Source of the DNA: Streptomyces sp. XY006 | GTDB lineage: Bacteria > Actinomycetota > Actinomycetes > Streptomycetales > Streptomycetaceae | Assembly: GCF_002237655.1 (NCBI RefSeq) | Contig: NZ_NOKT01000023.1 | Location: 1-64,000 of the forward strand | DNA: 64,000 nucleotides | Reading direction: 5' to 3' | Shown: positions 42,636-51,721 of the stretch, in pieces | Position numbering within the stretch: the first letter of the stretch is position 1 | Layout: every line of letters begins with the position of its first letter | Translations under genes and position numbers: made by a program | Notes under the pieces: model-generated | What the model saw: only the letters and a program-made list of their open reading frames with translations | What the model was told of the DNA's origin: nothing | Database searches by the model: none

Positions 42636-43148
42636 ATGCAGTTCGGACGCACCTACGAGGAGTTCGAGGTCGGGGCGACGTACAAGCACTGGCCGGGCAA
42701 GACGGTCACGGAGTACGACGACCACCTGTTCTGTCTCCTCACCATGAACCACCACCCGCTCCACATGGACACGAACTATGCGGAGAAGACGACCGACTTC
42801 GGCAAGAACGTCGTCGTGGGCAACTACATCTACTCCCTCCTGCTCGGCATGTCCGTGCCGGACATCTCCGGCAAGGCCATCGCCAACCTGGAGATCGAGT
42901 CGCTCAAGCACGTGGCGCCGACCTTCCACGGCGACACGGTCTACGGCCAGACGACGGTGCTCGACAAGTGGCCGTCGAAGTCGAAGGACGACCGCGGCAT
43001 CGTCTACGTCGAGACCAAGGGCTACAAGCAGGACGGCACGCTGGTCTGTGTGTTCCGCCGCAAGGTGATGGTGCCGACCGAGACGTACATCAAGGAGCGC
43101 GGCGGCGAGCAGCCCGGCCGCCCCGAGCTCAAGGAGCAGGAGAAGTAG
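42636..43148 (+). CDS. mch: MaoC family hydratase, probable mesaconyl-CoA hydratase
   Basis: 170 residues with a hot-dog fold (MaoC type): RTYEEFEVGATYKHWPGKTV, the hydratase segment LLTMNHHPLHMDTNYAEKTT with its Asn/His pair, then GNYIYSLLLGMSV and KHVAPTFHGDTVYGQTTV. By position it should hydrate mesaconyl-CoA to beta-methylmalyl-CoA. GGAGG lies 8-10 nt before the ATG, inside the previous gene's end. Confidence 0.88.
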   Translation: MQFGRTYEEFEVGATYKHWPGKTVTEYDDHLFCLLTMNHHPLHMDTNYAEKTTDFGKNVVVGNYIYSLLLGMSVPDISGKAIANLEIESLKHVAPTFHGDTVYGQTTVLDKWPSKSKDDRGIVYVETKGYKQDGTLVCVFRRKVMVPTETYIKERGGEQPGRPELKEQEK

Positions 43149-43150
43149 CC

Positions 43151-44356
43151 ATGGCGCGACTCGCCCAGACCGCCGGTCTGACGGACGTCCAGCAGGAGAT
43201 CCTGTCCACCGTCCGGGACTTCGTGGACAAGGAGATCATTCCGGTCGCCACGGAGCTGGAGCACCGCGACGAGTACCCGCAGGCGATCGTCGACGGGCTG
43301 AAGGAGTTGGGCCTGTTCGGCCTGATGATCCCCGAGGAGTACGGGGGCCTGGGCGAGTCGCTGCTGACCTACGCCCTCTGCGTCGAGGAGATCGCGCGCG
43401 GCTGGATGTCGGTCTCCGGCATCATCAACACCCACTTCATCGTGGCGTACATGCTCAAGCAGCACGGCACCCAGGAGCAGAAGGACCACTTCCTGCCGAG
43501 GATGGCGGCCGGCGACATCCGGGGCGCCTTCTCGATGTCGGAGCCGGGCCTCGGCTCGGACGTGTCGGCGATCACGTCGAAGGCGGTGAAGGACGGCGAC
43601 GAGTACGTCCTGAACGGCCAGAAGATGTGGCTCACGAACGGCGGAACCTCCTCTCTGGTGGCCGTTCTGGTGCGAAGTGACGAAGGTCACCCCGAGGGCA
43701 CCGCCCCGCACAAGTCGATGACCACCTTCCTCGTCGAGAAGGAGCCCGGCTTCGGCGAGGTGCGGCCCGGCCTCACCATCCCCGGCAAGATCGACAAGAT
43801 GGGGTACAAGGGGGTCGACACCACCGAACTCATCATGGATGGCCTGCGGATTCCTGCGGATCGTGTGCTCGGCGGGGTCACCGGCCGCGGTTTCTACCAG
43901 ATGATGGACGGGGTCGAAGTCGGCCGCGTGAACGTCGCGGCGCGTGGCTGTGGTGTCGCTCAGCGTGCGTTCGAACTGGGTGTCCAGTACGCACAGCAGC
44001 GTCACACCTTCGGCAAGCCGATCGCCCAGCACCAGGCGATCCAGTTCAAGCTGGCCGAGATGGCTACCAAGGTCGAGGCCGCGCATGCGATGATGGTGAA
44101 CGCAGCACGCAAAAAGGACTCCGGGGAACGAAACGACCTTGAAGCCGGTATGGCGAAGTATCTTGCTTCCGAATACTGCAAGGAGGTCGTGGAGGACGCC
44201 TTCCGGATCCACGGCGGCTACGGCTTCTCCAAGGAGTACGAGATCGAGCGCCTCTACCGCGAGGCGCCGATGCTGCTGATCGGTGAAGGCACCGCCGAGA
44301 TCCAGAAAATGATCATCGGCAGGCGCCTGCTCGAGGAGTATCGATTCCAGGGCTGA
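43151..44356 (+). CDS. mcd: acyl-CoA dehydrogenase, probable methylsuccinyl-CoA dehydrogenase
   Basis: 401 residues with the ACAD pattern: FGLMIPEEYGGLGESLLTYA, GAFSMSEPGLGSDVSAITSK, MWLTNGG, VGRVNVAARGCGVAQRAFEL, RIHGGYGFSKEYEIERLYRE and the base Glu in IGEGTAEIQ. By context it oxidises (2S)-methylsuccinyl-CoA to mesaconyl-CoA with FAD. It is shorter than the well-studied Rhodobacter enzyme (about 550), so substrate assignment rests on the operon. Two bases after the mch stop. Confidence 0.87.
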   Translation: MARLAQTAGLTDVQQEILSTVRDFVDKEIIPVATELEHRDEYPQAIVDGLKELGLFGLMIPEEYGGLGESLLTYALCVEEIARGWMSVSGIINTHFIVAYMLKQHGTQEQKDHFLPRMAAGDIRGAFSMSEPGLGSDVSAITSKAVKDGDEYVLNGQKMWLTNGGTSSLVAVLVRSDEGHPEGTAPHKSMTTFLVEKEPGFGEVRPGLTIPGKIDKMGYKGVDTTELIMDGLRIPADRVLGGVTGRGFYQMMDGVEVGRVNVAARGCGVAQRAFELGVQYAQQRHTFGKPIAQHQAIQFKLAEMATKVEAAHAMMVNAARKKDSGERNDLEAGMAKYLASEYCKEVVEDAFRIHGGYGFSKEYEIERLYREAPMLLIGEGTAEIQKMIIGRRLLEEYRFQG

Positions 44357-44366
44357 ATGTCCGGAT

Positions 44367-44403
44367 ACGGGGTGTTTTCTTGGAGAAGAAGATCACACCC
44401 CGT
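44367..44403 (+). terminator. nested hairpin between mcd and psd
   Basis: ACGGGGTGT (44367-44375) pairs perfectly with ACACCCCGT (44395-44403); within the 19-nt loop TTCTT and AAGAA can form an inner 5-bp stem. It lies 11 bp after the mcd stop. No T-run follows, so it could be a terminator, an mRNA-end stabiliser or a protein site. Confidence 0.5.
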
Positions 44404-44526
44404 CAGCACTCTTCGGCCGCCGACTCGGCTGCCTGGCTTACCCAGTTACGGCCCCGAGCCGCTACGATCGCCGGAAAGCCGCCGTCCCCCGTCAGAGTGC
44501 GGCATCATCCGCTACGAAGGTCATCC

Positions 44527-45183
44527 ATGCCCCACAGCCAAACCTCTGCACCTCGCGACAGCCGGGCCGGCGTACGCCTCGCGCGCGGAGCATCGCCGTG
44601 GCTCCTTCCGACCGTCGCCACCGCAGCCCTCAGCCTGGCCCGCGCCCGCCGCTCCGGCGCCGCGAAGGCCGTCGCCGTTCCCGCCACCGCGCTCGCGGCG
44701 GGAATGCTGTGGTTCTTCCGCGACCCCGAGCGCGAGATCACCCAGGGCCGGGTCATCTCGCCCGCCGACGGTGTGGTGCAGAGCATCATGCCGTGGAAGG
44801 ACGGCCGCACCCGCGTCGCGATCTTCATGAGCCCGCTCAACGTCCACGTGAACCGCGCCCCGCTGGCCGGCACGGTGACGTCGGTCGAGCACATCCCCGG
44901 TGGCTTCGTTCCCGCCTTCAACAAGGAGAGCGAGAACAACGAGCGTGTCGTCTGGCACTTCGACACCGAGCTCGGCGACATCGAGATGATCCAGATCGCC
45001 GGCGCGGTCGCCCGCCGCATCGTCCCCTACCTGCCCGAGGGCACCAAGGTCGAGCAGGGCGAGCGGATCGGCCTGATCCGCTTCGGCTCGCGTGTCGACC
45101 TCTATCTGCCCGAGGGCGTGGAGGTCGCGGTCGAGGTCGGGCAGAAGACCGTGGCTGGGGTGACTCGCATTGACCGTGATTGA
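44527..45183 (+). CDS. psd: phosphatidylserine decarboxylase
   Basis: 218 residues of the short (archaeal-type) Psd: a hydrophobic N-terminal segment, MLWFFRDPER, VISPADGVVQSI, RVAIFMSPLNVHVNRAPLAG, and the self-cleavage site Gly-Ser in IRFGSRVDLYLP that yields the pyruvoyl group. Converts phosphatidylserine to phosphatidylethanolamine at the membrane. It overlaps pssA by 14 bp. ATG 44527 chosen over upstream GTG/ATG because family N-termini are short. Confidence 0.94.
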   Translation: MPHSQTSAPRDSRAGVRLARGASPWLLPTVATAALSLARARRSGAAKAVAVPATALAAGMLWFFRDPEREITQGRVISPADGVVQSIMPWKDGRTRVAIFMSPLNVHVNRAPLAGTVTSVEHIPGGFVPAFNKESENNERVVWHFDTELGDIEMIQIAGAVARRIVPYLPEGTKVEQGERIGLIRFGSRVDLYLPEGVEVAVEVGQKTVAGVTRIDRD

Positions 45184-46024
45184 TCCTGACACCAAGGCCG
45201 GCTGGGTCCCGGAGGCCGACGAGGTCGACGAAGAGGAGGAGATGCCCCTCTCTCTGCGTCTGTCGATAGCGGACACCCTGACGCTCGGCAACGCCACGTG
45301 CGGCTTCATGGCGGTGTACTTCACCACCACCGGCATCCTGATCCCGCACCTCACGGGCAGCCAGGAGACCGGCATGGCCCGCCACAGCGCGGCCACGGCG
45401 GTCATCCTGATGCTCTGCGCGGCGGTCTTCGACCTCTTCGACGGGCTGGTGGCGCGCAAGCTGCGCTCCTCGCCCATGGGCGCGGAGCTGGACAACCTCT
45501 CCGACCTGATCAGCTTCGGGCTGGCGCCGGCGTACTTCGTGCTGGTGTACGGCATGGTCGCCGACGACGCGCACCAGCGGGTCGCGGCGGTCGGGGCGAT
45601 CGTCGTCCTGCTGGCGGTGGTGCTCCGGCTTGCGCGGTTCTCGTGCGTCACGGTCAAGGACGGCACCTTCCAGGGCATGCCCTCGCCGTTCGGCGCGCTG
45701 ACGGTGGTGTCCATCGTTCTGCTGGAGCTGCCCTTCGTGGCGACGCTGCTGGCGATTCTGGGGACCGCGTGGCTGATGGTGTCCCGTGTGGAATACCCCA
45801 AACCCCGGGGTCGACTCGCGGTGGCGATGCTTTCCTGGATCGTGCTCAGCATGGGCCTGCTCGCGGCGTGGGCGTTCGACGCGCCGAGCGGACAGCTGCT
45901 GCTGCAGACGGGGTGCGCGCTGCAGCTGGTCATGGGGGCGGTGATCCCGCTGTTCGCTACGGCCCGGCGGGTGAACAACTTCCGTGACAACCGGCGGGAG
46001 GCACGGGCGGCGCAGCTGCCCTGA
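45170..46024 (+). CDS. pssA: CDP-diacylglycerol-serine O-phosphatidyltransferase
   Basis: 284 residues with a CDP-alcohol phosphotransferase core: FDLFDGLVARKLRSSPMGAE followed by LDNLSDLISFGLAP (DGxxAR...G...D...D). About eight hydrophobic helices. Makes phosphatidylserine, the substrate of psd just upstream. The start is TTG 45170, behind GGGGTGA with 6-nt spacing; GTG 45176 is an alternative. The protein begins with an acidic stretch (DEVDEEEE). A strong terminator follows. Confidence 0.94.
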   Translation: MTVIDPDTKAGWVPEADEVDEEEEMPLSLRLSIADTLTLGNATCGFMAVYFTTTGILIPHLTGSQETGMARHSAATAVILMLCAAVFDLFDGLVARKLRSSPMGAELDNLSDLISFGLAPAYFVLVYGMVADDAHQRVAAVGAIVVLLAVVLRLARFSCVTVKDGTFQGMPSPFGALTVVSIVLLELPFVATLLAILGTAWLMVSRVEYPKPRGRLAVAMLSWIVLSMGLLAAWAFDAPSGQLLLQTGCALQLVMGAVIPLFATARRVNNFRDNRREARAAQLP

Positions 46025-46042
46025 CGCTCCGCTCCCCGACGA

Positions 46043-46084
46043 CGGGTGTGGCCCGGACCGCGACGGTCCGGGCCACACCCGTTT
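46043..46084 (+). terminator. strong rho-independent terminator after pssA
   Basis: An 18-bp perfect stem (46043-46060 with 46064-46081), loop CGA, followed by TTT. It starts 19 bp after the pssA stop and closes the lipid and ethylmalonyl-CoA block. Confidence 0.93.
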
Positions 46085-46226
46085 CGCCTTCAACGGCACC
46101 CTGTTGCTGCCTTTGACGGGTCAACTACTCCTGCTGGAGGTCGATTTGCGAGAGAAATCCTGCAAGAGGAGGGTGGAGTCAGGGGGTTTCCGCAGCTCAT
46201 CCCACTAGCCATACCGGGAGGCGGTC

Positions 46227-47447
46227 ATGCCCGCGCCCACCCTCACCGAACACAAGGTCACCCTGCAGTCCAAGATCCCGGCAAACCTCGACGAGACGGT
46301 GCAGCTGCCCGTCCGTGAGTACGACGGCACCAAGCCGAACCAGGCGCGCAAGCCGGTGCTGATGCTGCACGGCAGGAGCGTGCCGGCCCTGGCGGCCTTC
46401 GACCTCGCGCCCGTGCCCGGAGGCCGCGCCACCCGCTACAGCTTGGCCCAGGAACTCGCGGACGACGACTTCGACGTCTTCGTCATGGACCTCCAGGGCT
46501 CCGGCCGGTCGCCCCGTCCGCGGATGGACGACCCCTGCAACGCCAACCCGGTCCAGCAGCCGGTCCTCGTCCCGAACCCGCTTCAAGCCCCGTGCCCTCC
46601 TCCGCCCCCGTACGCCTTCCAGCTGGGGAACTCCGAGAGCGAGTGGTTCGAGCTCGACGCGGTGGTCCGGTACATCAGGGGCCTGCCCGGCCGGAACAAG
46701 CCGATCCGCTTCATCGGCTATTCCCTGGGCGGGGCCATCATGGGCCCCTACGCCCTCCAGCACCCCGAGAACGTCGAGAGCCTGCTCCTGCTCGCCCCGG
46801 TCTTCCCGCCCAGGGGGCGCTGGTCTGACGACCCCGCGAAGCCCTTCGGCCGCCCGGCCGAGGCTCAGCAGCTGCCGATGTCCCAGCCCGCCCTCACCTG
46901 GGGTTTCCCGATGTTCGTCGGTACGAAGACCGGCTTCAAGAACGGGCTGGACGGCAACCCGGCCCTGCGGGAGCCGGACATCGCGGACTACGCCTGGGAG
47001 GCCTGCATGGAGAGCGACCCCGAGGGCAGCAAGTGGGGCCGCGAGATCGAGCCGGGCAGGACCGAGGGCATCCTGCGGTACCGCAACACCTACTGGTGGG
47101 GCTGGAACGACCGCACAGTGCCGCACCAGAACCCCACCGGCACATACGTCCTCGGTGAGCGGATCCCCGTGCTCATCGTCTACGGGGAGCTGGACCGGGC
47201 CGCCAACAGCCCGGCGTCCTTCCCCGACCCGGTGCGCTTCTCCGTGCCGGCCCTCTACGCGGCCGTCAAGGGACCGAGGAAGCTGATGTTCTGCCTCGCC
47301 GGCGCCGGTCACTCCCTGGTGTGGGAGACCACCGCCCAGACCGTGCACCACCTGTCGAAACAGTGGTTCAAGCACGGCAAGGCGGAGGGCCAGGCCGACG
47401 GCAGCTACTTCGTGGACGCCAACGGTGAGCTGACCCCCCTGCCGTGA
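46227..47447 (+). CDS. alpha/beta hydrolase (esterase/lipase-like)
   Basis: 406 residues: HGRSVPALAAFDL, FDVFVMDLQGSGRSPRPRMD, nucleophile motif FIGYSLGG, Asp in IVYGELDRAA and His in GAGHSLVW. No clear signal peptide, so probably cytoplasmic. The central region has a Pro/Cys-rich insert (CNANPVQQPVL...CPPPPPYAF). Substrate unknown. GGGAGG precedes the ATG. TTGAC-GG-GTCAA at 46113-46124 upstream may belong to the promoter. Confidence 0.85.
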   Translation: MPAPTLTEHKVTLQSKIPANLDETVQLPVREYDGTKPNQARKPVLMLHGRSVPALAAFDLAPVPGGRATRYSLAQELADDDFDVFVMDLQGSGRSPRPRMDDPCNANPVQQPVLVPNPLQAPCPPPPPYAFQLGNSESEWFELDAVVRYIRGLPGRNKPIRFIGYSLGGAIMGPYALQHPENVESLLLLAPVFPPRGRWSDDPAKPFGRPAEAQQLPMSQPALTWGFPMFVGTKTGFKNGLDGNPALREPDIADYAWEACMESDPEGSKWGREIEPGRTEGILRYRNTYWWGWNDRTVPHQNPTGTYVLGERIPVLIVYGELDRAANSPASFPDPVRFSVPALYAAVKGPRKLMFCLAGAGHSLVWETTAQTVHHLSKQWFKHGKAEGQADGSYFVDANGELTPLP

Positions 47448-47451
47448 CGGT

Positions 47452-48621
47452 TCAGGTCAGGAAGTCGCGCCCGATCCGTTCCGCGACGCGTTCCAGGATC
47501 GGGCCCGCCTCCGCGATGCACTTCGCCACGTCCGGTTCGGCGTCCGTCAGCGGGTAGGCGCGGCGGAAGCCGGACCGGCCCAGGACCTGTGGGGGCAGGG
47601 CGAGGCGGCCGCAGACCGCCACGACGTCCTTGCCCGCGGCCCGGGCGGCGGCGGCCACGCCCGCCGGGGCCTTGCCGTGCAGGGTCTGCTCGTCGAGCGA
47701 GCCCTCCCCGGTGATCACCAGGTCGGCGCGCTCCAGCGCGGGGGCGAAGCCCAGCACGTCGAGCATGACCTCGATGCCGGGGCGGAAGCGGGCGCCCAGC
47801 AGCAGCGCGCCGTAGCCGATGCCGCCGGCGGCTCCCGCGCCCGGCGAGGCGGCGTACTCGGCGGCCCTGGGACCGACCGCGCCCTCCAGGACCTTCGCGA
47901 AGTGCGCGAGGGCGGCGTCCAGGGTCGCCACGTCGTCCGGTGAGGCGCCCTTCTGCGGTCCGTAGACCGCGGGTGCGCCCTTGGGGCCGGTCAGCGGGTT
48001 GTCGACGTCGCTGGCGAGGACCAGTTCGACCTCGGTCAGGCGGGGGTCGAGACCCGACAGGTCCGCCGAGGCCAGCGCGGCGAGGCCGCCGCCGCCCGGG
48101 GGCACGGGCTCGCCGTCCGCGTCCAGGAACCGGGCGCCCAGCGCCGAGAGCATCCCGGCGCCGCCGTCCGTGGTGGCGCTGCCGCCGACCCCGAAGACGA
48201 TCGTGCGGGCCCCCGCGTCCAGGGCGGCCCGGAGCAGCTCGCCGGAGCCGTACGTCGACGCCGTCAGCGGGGCGAAGACCCCGGCCGGCAGCCGCTGCAG
48301 CCCGCTGGCCTCGGCCATCTCCACGACGGCGGTGCCCTCGCGCAGCGCGAACGCCGCCGTCACCTCGTCGCCGAGGGGACCGGCGACCCGTACCTCGCGG
48401 CGCTCGAACCCGGCCGCGACCGCCGCGGCCACGGTCCCGTCGCCGCCGTCGGCCACGGGCAGCGCCTCGACCTCCAGGCCCGGCACGGCCCGGCGCAGCC
48501 CGGCGGTCACCCGTTCGGCGACCTCCACGGCCGTCAGCGACCCCTTGAACTTGTCCGCGGCGACGAGCACCCGCTGGGTCCGCTGTGTCCTTCGGGTACC
48601 GCTCACTGCAGCGTCCGCCAC
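47452..48621 (-). CDS. glycerate kinase
   Basis: 389 residues of the GlxK/GarK type: VLVAADKFKGSLTAVEVAER, VADGGDGTV, VVEMAEASGLQRL, GVGGSATTDGGAGMLSALG and ITGEGSLDEQTLHGK. Phosphorylates D-glycerate to 2- (or 3-) phosphoglycerate. This would let glyoxylate made by the nearby ethylmalonyl-CoA pathway enter central metabolism through tartronate semialdehyde and glycerate. GTG 48621 lies 5 nt behind GGGGAG. Convergent with the esterase (4-bp gap). Confidence 0.92.
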   Translation of the reverse strand: MADAAVSGTRRTQRTQRVLVAADKFKGSLTAVEVAERVTAGLRRAVPGLEVEALPVADGGDGTVAAAVAAGFERREVRVAGPLGDEVTAAFALREGTAVVEMAEASGLQRLPAGVFAPLTASTYGSGELLRAALDAGARTIVFGVGGSATTDGGAGMLSALGARFLDADGEPVPPGGGGLAALASADLSGLDPRLTEVELVLASDVDNPLTGPKGAPAVYGPQKGASPDDVATLDAALAHFAKVLEGAVGPRAAEYAASPGAGAAGGIGYGALLLGARFRPGIEVMLDVLGFAPALERADLVITGEGSLDEQTLHGKAPAGVAAAARAAGKDVVAVCGRLALPPQVLGRSGFRRAYPLTDAEPDVAKCIAEAGPILERVAERIGRDFLT

Positions 48622-48757
48622 TTGCACTCCCCTTGCTCTCCGGGCCTTCACGCATGTCAAGGCCAGTCGCGCCGCTGCGACCTTAACCGGAGGACACCCC
48701 GGCCGTCAGCATCTGCCCAGCCTTCGGACCACGCCCCGAAAGGGGTAGACCGTAACC

Positions 48758-49831
48758 ATGACCCTCGCACGCACCGAGACAGACCTGGCGAACCGCATCC
48801 TCGGCGGCTGGCAGGGCCGCATCGCGGGCAACATGCTCGGCAAGCCCGTCGAGCAGGGCGAGGTGTGGACCCGCGACCGCATCGACCGCTACCTGAGGCA
48901 GGCCTCCGCCCTCCCCCTCACCGACTACCTGCCCGAGCCGGTCAGCGAGCACGACGGCTTCGAACTGCGCCCGGAGTGGCGCCAGTGCGTCCGCGGCCGC
49001 ATCCACGGCAGCTGCCGCGACGACGACGTCGACTACGCGATCCTCGGCCTGGACCTGCTGGAGACGCACGGCTTCGGCTTCAGCACCGAGCAGGTCGGCG
49101 ACCTGTGGCTGCTGCGGCTGCCGTACCTGCAGACCTTCACGGCCGAGCGGGCCGCCTACCGCAACCTCGCCAACGGGCTCAAGCCGCCGCTGACGGCGAC
49201 GTACGACAACCCGTACCAGGAGTGGATCGGGGCCCTGATCCGCGCCGACATCCACGGCTGGACGTGCCCCGGCGTGCCGCGCCGGGCCGCCGCGCTGGCC
49301 CGGCGGGACGCGGTGCTCTCGCATACCGGCAACGGGGTGTACGGGGCGATGTGGGCGGCGGCGCTGATCGCGGCGGCGTTCACGGCGCCCACCGTGCGGC
49401 ACGCCGTCGACGAGGCCCTGGCCGTGATCCCGGCGAGCAGCCGACTGGCCCGCACGGTACGCCGGGTCGCCTCCCTGCACGACACGCGGATGTCCTGGGA
49501 GGACACGCTGACCACGGTCTCCGAGGAGACGCTGGGTCTGGGCTGGATCCACACCGTCCCGAACGCCGCCGTCCTCACGGCGGGCCTGCTCTACGGCGAC
49601 GGCGACTTCACCCGCACCATCACACTGACCGTGCGCGGCGGCCTGGACACCGACTCCAACGGGGCGACGGCCGGCTCGGTCGCGGGCGTGTTCGGCGGGG
49701 CCGCGGCCATCCCGGACCAGTGGAAACTCCCCCTGGAGGACACGGTCCGCAGCGCGGTCTTCGGCTTCGACGGCGTACGGATCAGCGAACTGGCGGAGCG
49801 GACGGTGCGGCTGGCGAAGGCCGGGGGCTGA
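48758..49831 (+). CDS. ADP-ribosylglycohydrolase family protein
   Basis: 357 residues with metal-binding motifs of the DraG/ARH family: GGWQGRIAGNMLGKPVE, DDDVDYAILGLDLLE, and near the C-terminus GGLDTDSNGATAGSVAGVFG with the Mg-binding DxDSN. These enzymes remove ADP-ribose from proteins or nucleic acid. It is followed by a Nudix and a sirtuin gene, which also act on NAD-derived molecules. Divergent from glycerate kinase. Confidence 0.9.
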   Translation: MTLARTETDLANRILGGWQGRIAGNMLGKPVEQGEVWTRDRIDRYLRQASALPLTDYLPEPVSEHDGFELRPEWRQCVRGRIHGSCRDDDVDYAILGLDLLETHGFGFSTEQVGDLWLLRLPYLQTFTAERAAYRNLANGLKPPLTATYDNPYQEWIGALIRADIHGWTCPGVPRRAAALARRDAVLSHTGNGVYGAMWAAALIAAAFTAPTVRHAVDEALAVIPASSRLARTVRRVASLHDTRMSWEDTLTTVSEETLGLGWIHTVPNAAVLTAGLLYGDGDFTRTITLTVRGGLDTDSNGATAGSVAGVFGGAAAIPDQWKLPLEDTVRSAVFGFDGVRISELAERTVRLAKAGG

Positions 49832-49875
49832 TCCTGCCGGGCCCCCGTGACCCGCCCCGCCGCTATCCTGCCGGG

Positions 49876-50367
49876 ATGAGCACACCGGACTACGTCGCCT
49901 ACATCGCGTCCCTGCCCCGCGTCCTCGTCGGCGCCGCCGCGCTGTTCCGGGACGGCGAGGGGCGGGTGCTGCTGGTGGAGCCCAACTACCGGGAGGGCTG
50001 GGCGCTGCCGGGCGGCACCGTCGAGTCCGACGACGGGGAGACCCCGCGGCAGGGTGCGCGGCGCGAGACGGCCGAGGAGATCGGCCTGGACCGTGAGCTC
50101 GGCCGGCTGCTGGCGGTGGACTGGGTGCCCGGCACGGGCCGCCCGCCGCTGGTGGCGTACCTGTACGACGGCGGGGTGCTCGGTCAGGACGACCTCAAGG
50201 CGATCCGGCTGCAGGAGGAGGAGCTGCTGTCCTGGCGGCTGGTCCAGCGCGAGGAGCTGACCGACCATCTGCCGGGCGCCCTCGGCCGCCGGGTCCTGGC
50301 GGGCCTGGACGTCCTGGCGGAGGGCTCCGGTACGGCGGAGCTGGAGAACGGCCACCGGGTGGGCTGA
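49876..50367 (+). CDS. Nudix hydrolase
   Basis: 163 residues with the Nudix box LPGGTVESDDGETPRQGARR then ETAEEIGL; the box has a two-residue insertion before the first Glu relative to GGxxxxGE. Pyrophosphatase of nucleoside diphosphate derivatives, possibly ADP-ribose given the neighbours. TATCCT ends 5 nt before the ATG, which suggests a leaderless mRNA. Confidence 0.9.
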   Translation: MSTPDYVAYIASLPRVLVGAAALFRDGEGRVLLVEPNYREGWALPGGTVESDDGETPRQGARRETAEEIGLDRELGRLLAVDWVPGTGRPPLVAYLYDGGVLGQDDLKAIRLQEEELLSWRLVQREELTDHLPGALGRRVLAGLDVLAEGSGTAELENGHRVG

Positions 50368-50451
50368 CGCCGCGCACGGTCCGGGGTTCCGGCGGCCCGC
50401 TGTCCGATATCCGTTCGCGGTCGCCCCGCCGCCCGGCCTACCCTCGCCGAC

Positions 50452-51207
50452 ATGGCCAAGTCCCTTGTCGCCCTGCTCACCGGTGCCGGGATCAGCACCG
50501 ACTCCGGCATCCCCGACTACCGCGGGCCGAACGGGCTGTGGCGGCGGGATCCGGACGCCGAGAAGCTCGTCACGTACGAGTACTACATGAGCGACCCGGA
50601 GATCCGGCGCCGGTCCTGGCGGATGCGGCTGGAGACCCACGCGCTGCGCCCGGAGCCGAACGCCGCGCACCGGGCGGTGGCCGAGCTGGAGCGGTCGGAG
50701 GTGCCGGTGCGCGTGATCACGCAGAACGTGGACGGGCTGCACCAGCAGGCCGGGATGCCCGCCCGCAAGGTGCTCGAACTGCACGGCACGGCCCGGAGCT
50801 TCGTCTGCACCGGCTGCCGTGCGCGCGGCCCGATGGAGGAGGCGCTCGCGCGGATCGAGGCCGGGGAGGACGATCCGCCGTGCCGGGAGTGCGGCGGAAT
50901 CCTGAAGTCGGCGACGGTGATGTTCGGTGAGCGCCTCGACCCGGTCGTCCTGGGCGAGGCGGCCGCGGTCAGCAAGGCCTGCGAGGTCTTCGTCGCCGTC
51001 GGCACGAGCCTTCAGGTGCACCCGGCGGCCGGTCTGGCCGGTGTCGCCGCCGACCACGGTGCCCGGCTGGTCGTCGTCAACGCCGAGCCGACGCCGTACG
51101 ACGACCGTGCCGACGAGATCGTGCGCGAGCCGATCGGTACGGCCCTGCCCGAGCTGCTGCGCCGGCTCAGGGCCGGGGATCGGCCCGCAGGTCCGCCAGC
51201 CGGGTGA
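50452..51207 (+). CDS. SIR2 family NAD-dependent protein deacetylase
   Basis: 251 residues with all sirtuin motifs: LTGAGISTDSGIPDYRGPNG, VRVITQNVDGLH, catalytic His111 in LELHGT, zinc cysteines 119, 122, 144 and 147, and MFGERLD, VGTSLQVHPAAG, VVVNAEPTPYD. Removes acyl groups from lysines with NAD, giving O-acetyl-ADP-ribose and nicotinamide. Its last 41 bp overlap the 3' end of the gene on the other strand. Confidence 0.93.
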   Translation: MAKSLVALLTGAGISTDSGIPDYRGPNGLWRRDPDAEKLVTYEYYMSDPEIRRRSWRMRLETHALRPEPNAAHRAVAELERSEVPVRVITQNVDGLHQQAGMPARKVLELHGTARSFVCTGCRARGPMEEALARIEAGEDDPPCRECGGILKSATVMFGERLDPVVLGEAAAVSKACEVFVAVGTSLQVHPAAGLAGVAADHGARLVVVNAEPTPYDDRADEIVREPIGTALPELLRRLRAGDRPAGPPAG

Positions 51208-51721
51208 GCGCGTCCCGGGCCGCCTCGCGCTCGGCGTCGCCGAGACGGACCGCGGCGGCCCGGGTCAGGAAGTCCGCCGCTTTGTCCTCGTCCCCGAGCT
51301 GTGCCGCGACGTCCCCGCGCAGGACGAGCAGTCGCACCAGCTGGACGTCCGCCGGTGTCTCGTCGGTGAGGGCCAGCACCCGGTCGACGACCTTCGCGGC
51401 CGCCGCCGGGTCCGCCTTGGAGTCCGCCAGCAGGGACGCGTGGTGCAGGGCCCGGGCGAACGTCTCTCCGGGGGCGGGGCCGTGGCCGTGGTGTACGCCG
51501 GTGCGCTGACCGATGCGGACGCAGTTGCCGCCCGGGTCGGTCATGAGGAACTGCCGCACGCCGTAGGACATGTCCTTGAGCGGCCCGAGCCGGGGCAGCC
51601 CCCGGGTGGGGACCCTGCCGTACGCGGCCTTGAGCCCGGCCCGGAACGCCTCGTGGAGGCCGTCGACGTCGTCGGTCAGGACGTAGCAGGTGCTGAACGA
51701 GGCGGCCGGCTCGTAGTGCTT
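51167..51721 (-). pseudogene. VOC/glyoxalase gene, C-terminal fragment with TPR-like tail
   Basis: Reading the minus strand from 51721 without a start codon gives KHYEPAASFSTCYVLTDDVD, LKAAYGRVPTRG, YGVRQFLMTDPGGNCVRIGQ: the C-terminal half of a VOC (bleomycin-resistance-like) domain, followed by a TPR-like region (ALHHASLLADSK ... LVRLLVLRGDVAAQLGDEDK) to 51167. An in-frame ATG exists at 51571 but would cut the fold. The missing N-terminal half is found in opposite orientation at 51722-51808. Confidence 0.75.
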
